Shown here one piece after another: positions 42,544 through 50,840 of a DNA stretch of 64,000 bases. The translations under genes and the position numbers were made by a program. The DNA lies in NCBI GenBank assembly GCA_020161295.1, contig JAIUOA010000004.1, positions 1 through 64,000 of the forward strand. Reading direction: 5' to 3'. Position 1 is the stretch's first letter; each line of letters opens with the position of its first letter. The notes under the pieces are model-generated. The model was not told the DNA's origin, did not search any database, and saw only the letters and a list, made by a program, of their open reading frames with translations. Origin of the DNA: Bacillota bacterium (GTDB lineage Bacteria; Bacillota; Clostridia; Peptostreptococcales; Acidaminobacteraceae).

Positions 42544-43554
42544 ATGTCGTTCGTTCGTAGCGGCCCAAGAATGCTCATCGTTGAGGTCAATGATGAAGAC
42601 CACTTCAGGAGCTTTATAAAAAATCATTTTGTTCAAATGGAGCTGTCAAACACAGTTAAAACATTTGAAGACATCATTTCCGCCATGAATCATCATCAAA
42701 CGCTGATTTATATCGCGGGTAATGCTAGAGAGAACATCCAACATTTTCTGATTGAAAAGTGCATCGTCATATATGACAGCGCACAATCCTTCTTAATGAA
42801 TGTGATCAACTTTCATGCAGGCGGAAATGTCAAATTCGTGAGAAAATCGCCTAGAATCATTATCATGAAGGTCATCGGGGATATCGAAAAAACCATCAAC
42901 GATATCAACGAAGACTTTAAAGCCAGTATCGAACCTACAAAAACAGTGATAACCGACCATTCTGAAGGCACTGTCATCCTCTTTACAAAGGGTAATTTAA
43001 ATAAACGTTTGGAATTTTCCGAACTTTATAGTAAAAGTGTCTACACCACGGAGCATTTTTCGAAAACCATCAATAGCCTCGACCATCATGCTTTAAAGTA
43101 CATCAACCGAAGTACCGCAAGTAAGGATTGGTATAATCTCATCATCAATATCAAGGATCGATTTGAGGAGTATAAAGCGCACTATGATCGACTCATCTAT
43201 GTGTTTGACTGTCTGGGTGTGGGGATGGTATTAAAAGAAGGTTGGAGTGAAGATACGGGTAAGCTATTTAGCGCTCAGGGCGGCTATAAGGTCATCCTGT
43301 ACACCTATATGGAGCCCTTAGAAATCAAAAAGATCATCTTTGCCCTTGAGTACATGGAAAATGGTGAGCACATCGCCGATTTTGAACTCTATTATAAAAA
43401 GAAACGCATCGGACGTGATGAGATAAAAGTGAAGAGCATCAACACGCCTGAAAGATTGAGCAACTATTATCGTCAAGAGCTCTATAAGAACTTGGAACTC
43501 GATGATATCGAGTACCTAAGGTCTTTAGAAGACTATATCTTCGCTTCTCGATAA
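42544..43554 (+). CDS. unknown protein with a tandem internal repeat
   Basis: 336 residues, no signal peptide or membrane segment, not recognised. Two similar blocks follow each other: residues about 3-83 (beginning FVRSGPRMLIVEV) and 98-173 (beginning FVRKSPRIIIMKV), each with a strand-helix-strand pattern ending in a hydrophobic strand (TLIYIAGN and TVILFTKGN). The remaining C-terminal part (about 175-336) is a different alpha/beta region with ILYTYMEPLEIKKIIFALEYM. SD AAAGGAG precedes the ATG. It is divergent from the hydrogenase operon; a link to hydrogen metabolism is only positional. Confidence 0.75.
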   Translation: MSFVRSGPRMLIVEVNDEDHFRSFIKNHFVQMELSNTVKTFEDIISAMNHHQTLIYIAGNARENIQHFLIEKCIVIYDSAQSFLMNVINFHAGGNVKFVRKSPRIIIMKVIGDIEKTINDINEDFKASIEPTKTVITDHSEGTVILFTKGNLNKRLEFSELYSKSVYTTEHFSKTINSLDHHALKYINRSTASKDWYNLIINIKDRFEEYKAHYDRLIYVFDCLGVGMVLKEGWSEDTGKLFSAQGGYKVILYTYMEPLEIKKIIFALEYMENGEHIADFELYYKKKRIGRDEIKVKSINTPERLSNYYRQELYKNLELDDIEYLRSLEDYIFASR

Positions 43555-43584
43555 TTCAAAAACCTTTAATAAATGTTCCCGATT

Positions 43585-43654
43585 TGATATACTCATTAGG
43601 GGAACGAAACATATGCACGATTAAGCTGACCTGTTCGTCAGCTTTCTTTTTTTT
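43585..43654 (+). promoter_or_regulatory. truA promoter with a terminator-like hairpin in the leader
   Basis: An extended -10 TGaTATACT (43585-43593) with TTTAAT 17 bases upstream would start RNA near 43600. The leader then forms AAGCTGAC/GTCAGCTT (43623-43630 with 43637-43644) followed by TTTCTTTTTTTT, and the truA SD GGAGGT begins straight after the T run. It is either the end of the preceding unit or a transcription attenuator for truA and perhaps the lar genes. Confidence 0.55.
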
Positions 43655-43663
43655 GGAGGTATA

Positions 43664-44401
43664 ATGAAGACCTTTTGCTTGCATATCCAATATGAAGGCA
43701 CGCGTTACAAAGGCTGGCAACGCCTAAAACAAACAGAAATGACGATTCAGCAGAAAATCGAAGATACTCTAGGTAAAATTTTGGGCACACCGATCGAGAT
43801 TCAAGGCTCGGGAAGAACGGATGCAGGGGTTCACGCCATTCATCAGGTGGCGAGCTTTAAGAGCGAAACGAACATGACGGCGCTACAGATTAAAGAGACA
43901 TTGAATCGATTTTTACCTGACGATATCGCCATAATCGATGTCACTCATGCTAAGCCTGATTTTCATGCCAGGTTCCACGCTAAGGAAAAAACCTATCTTT
44001 ATCGCCTTTGGATTGCGGATTACCCGCCGGTATTCGAAAGAAATTTTGTAACGGTTTACGAGGGCGGTCCTTTATCGTTAGAAGTCATGAAGTGCGCAAC
44101 AGAAAAGCTGGTGGGTACGCATGATTACAAAGGATTTTCCACCGATAAAACGAAAAAATCAACGATTCGAACGGTATCTGCCATAGACATATCCGTACAC
44201 GGACCGATGATGGAATTTAAGTTTACAAGCGATGGCTTTTTATATAATATGGTCCGTATTCTGGTGGGAATGCTCATCGAAATCGGCAATAACACTCGGG
44301 AAATCGCTTCCATCGATACGGTATTTGAAACGGGAATAAGGGCGAATGCTGGCGAAACAGCTCCTGCTAAAGGACTGGCATTACTTGAAGTCGTCTACTG
44401 A
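43664..44401 (+). CDS. truA: tRNA pseudouridine synthase A
   Basis: Isomerises uridines 38-40 in the tRNA anticodon stem. 245 residues. The catalytic Asp lies in GSGRTDAGVHA (about residues 48-58), and the RNA-binding segments YEGTRYKGWQR (N-terminus) and FLYNMVRILVG (near residue 194) are intact. SD GGAGGT precedes the ATG by three bases. Its leader carries a terminator-like hairpin. larC follows 41 bases downstream on the same strand without a terminator. Confidence 0.95.
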   Translation: MKTFCLHIQYEGTRYKGWQRLKQTEMTIQQKIEDTLGKILGTPIEIQGSGRTDAGVHAIHQVASFKSETNMTALQIKETLNRFLPDDIAIIDVTHAKPDFHARFHAKEKTYLYRLWIADYPPVFERNFVTVYEGGPLSLEVMKCATEKLVGTHDYKGFSTDKTKKSTIRTVSAIDISVHGPMMEFKFTSDGFLYNMVRILVGMLIEIGNNTREIASIDTVFETGIRANAGETAPAKGLALLEVVY

Positions 44402-44442
44402 TTGAATAGGGATGTTTATCTAAAGAAGGATAGGAGAAAATC

Positions 44443-45738
44443 ATGAGCATATTATATTACGAATGCTTTGCGGGTTTAAGTGGCGACATGAATTTAGGGG
44501 CCATGATCGACCTCGGGGTTGATGTGAACCAGTTAAGGACAGAGCTATCAAAGCTTGGTCTTGATACAGCCTTTGAACTACGCTATAAAAAGGATGAAAA
44601 GCATGGCATCTATGGTATTAAGGTAGATGTGGTCGATCTAGAAAATCACCACGACCATGGACATACCCACGACCACGATCACGACCATGCCCACGAACAT
44701 GCCCACGACCATGGACACGACCATACTCACGACCATACCCATAACCATGACCATGCCCACGATCATGCGCATGTCCACCGAAATTTCGCCAGCATCAAGG
44801 CGATGATTATGGCCAGTGCATTATCTGACCGCGTCAAACGCGATAGCGTGGGAATGTTCTTAATCATCGCTGAAGCGGAAGCGAAAATTCACCATAAGAC
44901 CATCGATGAGGTTCACTTCCACGAGGTGGGTGCCATCGATTCCATCGTCGACATCGTGGGGGCTGCAATCTGCATGGAAATTTTGGAGATTGAAAGCGTG
45001 ATGGCTTCCTCGCTTGAGGTTGGTAGCGGCTTCGTTAAATGCGCCCATGGCCTTATGCCTATCCCAGCGCCAGCGACGGCTGAAATTTTAAAAGGGGTTC
45101 CTATCAAATCGCGCGTATCCGGCTTCGAAATGACGACGCCCACAGGCGCAGCGATCCTTAAATATTATGCGTCTCAGTACACAGACCATCCTGAGCATGT
45201 GATAGAACAGGTGGGATATGGTCTTGGAACGCGTAATCTGGAGATTCCAAATCTGGTACGTGTGATGCGGGTAAAGGGATTGTCACCAGAGAAGGATAAA
45301 CCGAAGCAATGGATTCTGGAAACCAATATCGATGACATGAGCTCGGAGCTGTTAGTATATGCAGAGGAGCAGCTGTTTAAGGCAGGTGCGCTGGACGTGT
45401 ATAAGACGCCGATCATCATGAAAAAAGGACGCCCCGCCATCAAGCTGACGATTTTAGCGTGGGAGAACACCATAAAGGCGCTTCAAAAGGTGGTCTTTAG
45501 CGAGACGACGTCCATCGGCATGCGTATGTATCCCGTGGAAAAGGTGAAGATTCAGCGCGTCTTTAAAGAGGTCGCGACGTCGCTTGGTGTGGTACCTGTG
45601 AAGCTTGCCTATTTTGATGGGGAGTGCGTCAATACCAAAGTGGAGTATGAAGCGCTTAAGAAAATCGCCGAAGAGACAGGTGCGTCTATAAAAGTGGTTA
45701 AGCAAAGAATAGAAAGAGAGATAGAAAATCATGCATGA
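44443..45738 (+). CDS. larC: nickel pincer cofactor biosynthesis protein LarC, His-rich
   Basis: CTP-dependent nickel insertase that loads Ni into the pincer nucleotide made by LarB and LarE. 431 residues in one continuous frame, unlike species where larC is read by a programmed frameshift. The N-terminus YYECFAGLSGDMNLGA is typical, and EVGAIDSIVDIVGAA follows the His region. Residues 69-112 contain 23 His in an alternating H-x pattern with Asp, Ala, Gly and Thr, a probable nickel reservoir. SD AGGAG precedes the ATG. It overlaps larE by eight bases. Confidence 0.94.
   Translation: MSILYYECFAGLSGDMNLGAMIDLGVDVNQLRTELSKLGLDTAFELRYKKDEKHGIYGIKVDVVDLENHHDHGHTHDHDHDHAHEHAHDHGHDHTHDHTHNHDHAHDHAHVHRNFASIKAMIMASALSDRVKRDSVGMFLIIAEAEAKIHHKTIDEVHFHEVGAIDSIVDIVGAAICMEILEIESVMASSLEVGSGFVKCAHGLMPIPAPATAEILKGVPIKSRVSGFEMTTPTGAAILKYYASQYTDHPEHVIEQVGYGLGTRNLEIPNLVRVMRVKGLSPEKDKPKQWILETNIDDMSSELLVYAEEQLFKAGALDVYKTPIIMKKGRPAIKLTILAWENTIKALQKVVFSETTSIGMRMYPVEKVKIQRVFKEVATSLGVVPVKLAYFDGECVNTKVEYEALKKIAEETGASIKVVKQRIEREIENHA
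44647..44778 (+). repeat. His/Asp-coding low-complexity repeat in larC
   Basis: 132 bases of imperfect CAYGAC/CAYGCC-type hexamer repeats code for 44 residues with 23 histidines. The reading frame is kept throughout. Confidence 0.95.
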
Positions 45739-46573
45739 TTTGATAAAAGATAAAGTGGGGAAGCTAAGGGCTGAAGATAAGGGGTTTGACCGTTTATGTG
45801 AGGATTTGGCCAATTTAGGTGGATTGGTTGTGGCCTTCAGTGGCGGCGTGGATAGTACGTTTTTGCTCGCAGTGGCCAGTGAAATAATAGGCGAAAAAGC
45901 AATCGCGCTTACGGTGCATTCACCTTATATCGCCAACTGGGAAATAGATGAAGCAAAAGCACTCACCTCTATGCTCGGGGTTGAGCATGTCATGTTGGAG
46001 GTAGGCGTTCCAGAAATCATCGAAAACAATCCAGTGGACAGATGCTATTTATGTAAAGGGGTCATTTTTTCCAGCATTAAAGCATTTGCCGCCAGTAGAG
46101 GCATTCACACGGTCGCCGACGGATCGAATGCTGACGATACGAAGGATTATCGACCGGGCATGCGCGCGCTGAAGGAGCTGGCAATCGCCAGTCCACTGCT
46201 CGAGAACGGCATCACGAAGGATCAAATTCGCAGTTGGTCGAAAACATTGGGCTTAGAAACATGGGACAAGCCACCTTATGCGTGTTTGCTGACCCGTCTA
46301 CCCTATGGGACGCCGATCGTCGATTCAGATTTGAGAATGATTGAGGCCGCTGAGCATTATTTGATCAAGCGCGGCATTAGAGCGGTTCGCGTAAGAAAGC
46401 ATGGCGATGTGGCTAGAATTGAAGTGGACGTAACGGAATTGCATAAGCTTCTCGACCAGGTCATCATGAAGGAAACGGCTGTGGCGCTAAAAGCTTTGGG
46501 CTTTGCACACGTGGCTTTAGACCTCGAAGGGTATACCATGGGGTCGTTTAATAAGGAGGTCGGTTCATCATGA
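45731..46573 (+). CDS. larE: pincer nucleotide sulfurtransferase LarE
   Basis: ATP-dependent enzyme that converts both carboxylates of the pincer precursor to thiocarboxylates, in classical LarE by sacrificing a cysteine. 280 residues. PP-loop motif AFSGGVDSTFL (about 36-46). Cysteines occur in RCYLCKG (about 104-110) and in PYACLLTRLPYGT (about 183-195), the latter at the place of the sacrificial Cys. The pattern would also allow an Fe-S-dependent, non-sacrificial version; I cannot decide. It overlaps larC by eight bases and larB by four. Confidence 0.94.
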   Translation: MHDLIKDKVGKLRAEDKGFDRLCEDLANLGGLVVAFSGGVDSTFLLAVASEIIGEKAIALTVHSPYIANWEIDEAKALTSMLGVEHVMLEVGVPEIIENNPVDRCYLCKGVIFSSIKAFAASRGIHTVADGSNADDTKDYRPGMRALKELAIASPLLENGITKDQIRSWSKTLGLETWDKPPYACLLTRLPYGTPIVDSDLRMIEAAEHYLIKRGIRAVRVRKHGDVARIEVDVTELHKLLDQVIMKETAVALKALGFAHVALDLEGYTMGSFNKEVGSS

Positions 46574-47316
46574 CAACCGAGACAATCAAGGCCCTGATGG
46601 AAAAGGTGAAATCGGGTGAAGTCGAAATCGATTCAGCGGTTAAGGTGCTAGAGACCTTGCCATTTTCTGATCTCGAGTTCGCTGTAATCGATCACCACCG
46701 AGCACACCGGACTGGACATGCAGAGGTCATTTACTGTGAAGGGAAGACGCCTGATCAGATCAGTACCATCGCGGCGCATATGGTATCTAAGGGATCAAGT
46801 GTCTTAGCCACTCGAGCTGGACTGCAGGCCTTTGATGCTGTAAAGGAAAAAGCTGAGTCGGCCGTGTACAATCCCATCGCGCGCACCATCACCATCAACC
46901 CGCCTGAGATTCAAAATCCGGACGCATACATCGCCATCGTGGCAGCGGGAACCTCGGATTTGCCGGTTGTTGAAGAAGCCTATGAAACATCGAGGGCACT
47001 GGGTTTTAGGGCTGAGAAAATCGTCGATGTCGGCGTCGCGGGCATTCATCGATTATTTGCACGGCTTGATGTCATCAGAAATGCAAAGGTCGTGATCGTG
47101 GTTGCGGGTATGGAAGGGGCACTGGCCAGCGTCATCGGTGGACTCGTGGACAAGCCCGTCATCGCCGTACCCACCAGCATCGGGTATGGTGCCAGCTTCG
47201 GAGGCGTCAGCGCGCTTCTGACCATGTTAAACAGCTGTGCATCAGGTGTCACAGTCGTCAACATCGATAATGGTTTCGGTGCGGCCTTCGCAGCAGCACA
47301 GATCATGCGATTATAA
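46570..47316 (+). CDS. larB: pyridinium-3,5-biscarboxylic acid mononucleotide synthase LarB
   Basis: First enzyme of nickel-pincer cofactor synthesis, carboxylating nicotinic acid adenine dinucleotide. 248 residues. The C-terminal half is a PurE-like domain with VAAGTSDLPV (about 118-127), VAGMEGALASVIGGL (about 178-192) and VPTSIGYGASFGG (about 199-211). It starts with ATG overlapping the larE stop (ATGA) after GGAGG and ends the operon before a strong terminator. No larA is present in the window. Confidence 0.94.
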   Translation: MTTETIKALMEKVKSGEVEIDSAVKVLETLPFSDLEFAVIDHHRAHRTGHAEVIYCEGKTPDQISTIAAHMVSKGSSVLATRAGLQAFDAVKEKAESAVYNPIARTITINPPEIQNPDAYIAIVAAGTSDLPVVEEAYETSRALGFRAEKIVDVGVAGIHRLFARLDVIRNAKVVIVVAGMEGALASVIGGLVDKPVIAVPTSIGYGASFGGVSALLTMLNSCASGVTVVNIDNGFGAAFAAAQIMRL

Positions 47317-47324
47317 TAAATAAA

Positions 47325-47360
47325 CGCCATACTGATTTTTAGTCAGTATGGCGCTTTTTC
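47325..47360. terminator. terminator after larB
   Basis: CGCCATACTGA (47325-47335) pairs perfectly with TCAGTATGGCG (47343-47353), followed by CTTTTTC. It lies between convergent larB and the thioesterase gene. Confidence 0.88.
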
Positions 47361-47376
47361 ATTTAGTAAGCGTCCA

Positions 47377-47805
47377 TTATGAGAGTAAGAGGGATTCGTT
47401 ATAAATTTTGAGTTCATCTTCAGTGGTAGGTACGGGAAGCTGGAGGCCATGCGGTTTCTTTACGCCCGCTTCATCAATACAGACGAAGGTGATGAAGCCT
47501 TCCACAGAGCAGCCTTGATCGCTTACATCGGTGACGCGTCCATGCACCGTGATGCTGGTATTTCCAGTTTTGACCACACGCGTGGTTAGCTTGATGATTT
47601 GACCCTTTTGTGCTGGCTTAGAAAATTTCATACCGTGGAGCTTTACGCAGACGATTTCTTCTGGGTTGCCGTGCATGGAAGCAGCAGCGATAAAGCAGCC
47701 TTCCACGAACCATTCGGCCATTCTGCCGGCGAATAGGGTGCCATGGTGGTTAAGGTCTTCCGATTTGACGAGTCGTGTCATGGTAAAGGTTTCATTCTTT
47801 TTCAT
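47377..47805 (-). CDS. acyl-CoA thioesterase, hotdog fold (YciA/BFIT-like)
   Basis: 142 residues, a single hotdog domain. The family signature NHHGTLFAGRMAEW (about 19-32) includes the conserved HxGxxFGG-like stretch, and KTGNTSITVHGRV forms the central strands. It hydrolyses acyl-CoA to free acid and CoA; chain length is unknown. The ATG at 47805 follows CAGGAG six bases upstream; an in-frame ATG at 47826 encodes only the bases of that SD region and is rejected. Confidence 0.87.
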   Translation of the reverse strand: MKKNETFTMTRLVKSEDLNHHGTLFAGRMAEWFVEGCFIAAASMHGNPEEIVCVKLHGMKFSKPAQKGQIIKLTTRVVKTGNTSITVHGRVTDVSDQGCSVEGFITFVCIDEAGVKKPHGLQLPVPTTEDELKIYNESLLLS

Positions 47806-48037
47806 AGGGTTCTCCTGATTATTCATAATGGGGGGGCGCTTCGTTATAGAAATAAAATATCATATGTTGGTGATTTTGTCTTTTGATTTAAAAATGTTTA
47901 AGTTTACCGTAAAAACGCTTAAATCAATTAAGTGATCGTGCGCTCGACCTATTATTATTAAGTGGTAGATTTGTGTATTTGCATACAATCTCAGCGCACT
48001 CCAAATCGTCAAAAAAATATCAACAAAAATGAAAAAT

Positions 48038-48051
48038 GTAACACATGTTAC
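48038..48051 (+). promoter_or_regulatory. CRP/FNR-family (HcpR-like) activator site
   Basis: GTAAC-ACAT-GTTAC is a perfect inverted repeat. Its centre (48044.5) lies about 41.5 bases before the start point predicted from the -10 box, the textbook position of a class II activator of the CRP/FNR family. HcpR regulators of that family are known to control hcp genes. From memory, clostridial HcpR sites have this GTAAC/GTTAC form. Confidence 0.6.
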
Positions 48052-48073
48052 CGAAAGTCTTTTATGACTACGC

Positions 48074-48079
48074 TATGAT
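48074..48079 (+). promoter_or_regulatory. -10 box of the hcp promoter
   Basis: TATGAT, with no recognisable -35 (CCGAAA at that place), as expected for a promoter that depends on the activator bound just upstream. Predicted start near 48086. Confidence 0.55.
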
Positions 48080-48151
48080 AAGGATGTAGTTGGCGATGAG
48101 ACAAGCGCCAAAATTGGATTCGACATAGAAAAGTTAAAGGAGATCGGGATA

Positions 48152-49801
48152 ATGAGTATGTTTTGTTTTCAATGCCAAGAGGCAGCTGGCGGAAAAGGCT
48201 GTAGCAAAATCGGCGTGTGCGGAAAGACAGATGATGTAGCGAACCTTCAAGATTTATTGATTTTTACATTAAAGGGCGTTTCAGAATATAACCAACAAGC
48301 AAGAAGAGCAGGCTTAAATACACCAAAGGCAGACCACGTGTTATTAGACGGATTGTTTGCGACGATCACGAATGCAAACTTCGACCCAGAAGCCATCAAA
48401 ACGAAGATTGAGGGCGCACTTTCTGCGAGAGAAGAAATCAAGCAAGCACTCGCAAATGCAGGCAAGCTCGAAGCAAAAGCGTATCACGAATCAGCAACTT
48501 GGACAGGCGCACGTGAGTCGTTTGAAGCAAAATCAGCTGAACCTCAAATCGGCGTTCTCGCAACTGAAAATGAAGATGTGAGAAGCTTAAGAGAGCTCAT
48601 CGTTTACGGATTAAAAGGAATGGCTGCTTATGCTGAGCATGCAGCAAACTTAGGTCATAAGGATGAAACCATTTATACCTTTATCGAAAAAGCGCTTCTC
48701 GCGACGATCAATGATTCCCTTACAGCGGATGAGCTCGTATCGTTGACACTTGAAACAGGTAAGTTTGGTGTCAATGTCATGGCATTACTGGACACAGCGA
48801 ACACAAGCGCATACGGTAATCCAGAAATTACAGAAGTAAACATCGGCGTTAGAAACAACCCAGCCATCTTGATCAGTGGACACGACCTGAAAGATATGGA
48901 AGAGCTTTTAGCGCAAACGGAAGGCACAGGCGTAGACGTTTATACACACAGTGAAATGCTTCCAGCACACTACTACCCAGCGTTTAAAAAATACACGCAT
49001 TTTGCAGGTAACTACGGAAATGCATGGTGGAAGCAAAAAGAAGAATTTGAATCCTTTAATGGGCCAATCGTCTTCACGACGAACTGTATCGTACCACCAC
49101 TTGCAAGCTATTCTGATCGCGTTTACACCACAGGGTCATCAGGCTTCACTGGATTTAAACACATTCCTAATCGCGTAGAAGGTGGCACGAAAGATTTCAG
49201 CGAAGTGATCGCACACGCTAAGCGTTTGCCATCACCTACCGAAATTGAAACAGGTACAATCGTCGGTGGTTTTGCACACAACCAAGTCTTAGCGCTTGCT
49301 GATAAAGTGGTTGATGCCGTTAAAACTGGCGCGATCAAGCAGTTCTTCGTCATGGCAGGTTGTGACGGCCGTATGAAGTCGAGAGATTACTATACAGAGT
49401 TCGCAAAAGAATTGCCGACAGATACGGTTATTTTAACAGCTGGCTGTGCTAAATACCGTTATAACAAGCTTGGTTTAGGCGATATCGGTGGTATTCCTAG
49501 AGTACTCGACGCGGGACAATGTAACGATTCATACTCATTAGCGGTGATCGCATTAAAGCTTAAAGAAGTATTTGAACTCAACGACATCAATGAGTTACCA
49601 ATCTCTTACAACATCGCATGGTATGAGCAAAAAGCGGTTATCGTCCTCTTAGCGCTTCTTTACCTCGGCGTTAAAAACATCAAGCTTGGACCAACACTTC
49701 CAGCATTCCTTTCACCAAATGTGGCAAATGTTCTCGTGAATACATTTGGCATCAACGGCATCTCAAACGTGGAGCAAGACATCGTTCAATTTTTAGGTTA
49801 A
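48152..49801 (+). CDS. hcp: hydroxylamine reductase (hybrid cluster protein)
   Basis: 549 residues, normal for Hcp. The N-terminal cysteines CFQCQEA, GCSK and VCGK (residues 5-25) bind the [4Fe-4S] cluster, and later Cys/His/Glu residues (for example [13 protein letters not shown] and TAGCAKYR) bind the hybrid Fe-S-O cluster. Hcp is known as a nitric oxide reductase and S-nitrosylase in E. coli, and reduces hydroxylamine in vitro. SD AAAGGAG lies ten bases before the ATG. No hcr partner is adjacent. Codons look optimised (few rare codons), suggesting strong expression when induced. Confidence 0.95.
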   Translation: MSMFCFQCQEAAGGKGCSKIGVCGKTDDVANLQDLLIFTLKGVSEYNQQARRAGLNTPKADHVLLDGLFATITNANFDPEAIKTKIEGALSAREEIKQALANAGKLEAKAYHESATWTGARESFEAKSAEPQIGVLATENEDVRSLRELIVYGLKGMAAYAEHAANLGHKDETIYTFIEKALLATINDSLTADELVSLTLETGKFGVNVMALLDTANTSAYGNPEITEVNIGVRNNPAILISGHDLKDMEELLAQTEGTGVDVYTHSEMLPAHYYPAFKKYTHFAGNYGNAWWKQKEEFESFNGPIVFTTNCIVPPLASYSDRVYTTGSSGFTGFKHIPNRVEGGTKDFSEVIAHAKRLPSPTEIETGTIVGGFAHNQVLALADKVVDAVKTGAIKQFFVMAGCDGRMKSRDYYTEFAKELPTDTVILTAGCAKYRYNKLGLGDIGGIPRVLDAGQCNDSYSLAVIALKLKEVFELNDINELPISYNIAWYEQKAVIVLLALLYLGVKNIKLGPTLPAFLSPNVANVLVNTFGINGISNVEQDIVQFLG

Positions 49802-49853
49802 TCTCCGTCAGACCAAATAGATGAGGAAATTAATAAAGGGATTTATATGAAAG

Positions 49854-49881
49854 CCTGCAGAGGACACCTCTGCAGGTTTTT
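49854..49881 (+). terminator. terminator after hcp
   Basis: CCTGCAGAGG (49854-49863) pairs with CCTCTGCAGG (49867-49876) around a three-base loop, followed by TTTTTG. Confidence 0.88.
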
Positions 49882-49908
49882 GTTTACAATATGGAAACAA
49901 ACCCTAAA

Positions 49909-49937
49909 TTGAACACGAGAGAGGATTAGGCTATACT
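49909..49937 (+). promoter_or_regulatory. SigA-type promoter for the Cof phosphatase gene
   Basis: TTGAAC (49909-49914), 17-base spacer, TATACT (49932-49937). Transcription would start near 49944, only about five bases before the ATG at 49949, which supports translation from the TTG at 49964. Confidence 0.7.
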
Positions 49938-49963
49938 TAGGGAGTAGAATGGAGGTAACAAAA

Positions 49964-50779
49964 TTGAATCAACATCAGATTAAAGCCGTGATATCAGATC
50001 TTGACGGCACATTATTGAACGGTGCCCATATGTTGGGCGAATATAGCAAGGAAGTGGTGAAGGCGCTCGTCGCCGAGGGGGTCCATTTTATGATCGCCAC
50101 AGGCAGACACCATCGCGATGCAGGTCAAATTAAAAAGAATCTCGGTATCGATGCCTATATGATCACTGCAAATGGTGCCACAGTGAGCAATCCAAAAGGA
50201 GAACTCATCTACGAGGCGACACTTGACCGCGAGGTGGTGACGTCTATCTTATCGTTTCCCATAGAGAAAGGTGTCTTTAAAAATCTGTATCAAGGGGATC
50301 ACTGGCTTATGGAAGAATCCGATAAGGTCTTCGACGATTATTATCAGGAAGGCGATTTTCAGTACACGCTGTGCAAGTTTGATGAGGTTTTACACCTTCC
50401 CATCAATAAAGTGTTCTTTACGGCATTTGATCAGGCGAAGCTATTGCCTTTAGCAGATAAGATTAAAGAAAAGCACGGTGACCACGTGGAAGTGACGTTT
50501 TCCATGCCGGAATGCCTAGAAATCATGCCTAAGGGCGTAAACAAGGGAACCGCCATTATTAAGACACTGGAATTGTTTGGAATAGGTGCACATGAAGCCA
50601 TCGCCTTTGGGGATGGACTTAATGATTATGAGATGCTGAAGGTCGTCGGCAAAGGGTATCTGATGGCAAATGCCAACACTCTTCTAAAGGAGAAGCTACC
50701 CACGCATGAAACCATCGGTCACCATAATGATGAAGGTGTGGCGAAGCACATCGTCAAATTGTTTGGACTTGGACTATAG
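49964..50779 (+). CDS. Cof-type HAD-IIB phosphatase
   Basis: 271-residue HAD hydrolase with the C2b cap. Motif I is SDLDGTLLNG (about residues 9-18), motif II is MIATGRHH, motif III is the Lys in NKGTAI, and motif IV is FGDGLNDYEML (about 208-218). Such enzymes dephosphorylate sugar phosphates, flavin or pyridoxal phosphates. The start is set at TTG 49964: GGAGGT lies seven bases before it, and the promoter predicts an RNA beginning near 49944, so the ATG at 49949 would have no room for an SD. The aro operon promoter lies in its last bases. Confidence 0.88.
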   Translation: MNQHQIKAVISDLDGTLLNGAHMLGEYSKEVVKALVAEGVHFMIATGRHHRDAGQIKKNLGIDAYMITANGATVSNPKGELIYEATLDREVVTSILSFPIEKGVFKNLYQGDHWLMEESDKVFDDYYQEGDFQYTLCKFDEVLHLPINKVFFTAFDQAKLLPLADKIKEKHGDHVEVTFSMPECLEIMPKGVNKGTAIIKTLELFGIGAHEAIAFGDGLNDYEMLKVVGKGYLMANANTLLKEKLPTHETIGHHNDEGVAKHIVKLFGLGL

Positions 50780-50797
50780 CGAAAATTTGATTATAAT
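50769..50797 (+). promoter_or_regulatory. SigA-type promoter of the aroBACE operon
   Basis: TTGGAC (50769-50774), 17-base spacer, TATAAT (50792-50797). The -35 box lies inside the end of the Cof phosphatase gene. Confidence 0.7.
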
Positions 50798-50840
50798 GAA
50801 ATTATGAAATTGCCCTTATAAAAGGTCTCGGAGGTCGCGA

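Larger units (their letters stand above)
47806..48151. other. intergenic region upstream of hcp
   Basis: 346 bases without a gene. It is AT-rich, holds a CTTAA-ATCAA-TTAAG inverted repeat (47918-47932), the GTAAC-N4-GTTAC site (48038-48051), a -10 box (48074-48079) and a 65-base leader before hcp. No small gene with an SD is seen. Confidence 0.8.

Noticed and set aside
44647..44778. Possible CRISPR or tandem repeat array
   Set aside because: The repeats are six-base codon pairs in frame within larC and code for His-x; there are no spacers.
44443..45738. Programmed frameshift in larC
   Set aside because: The frame is continuous from start to stop here, so no frameshift is needed.
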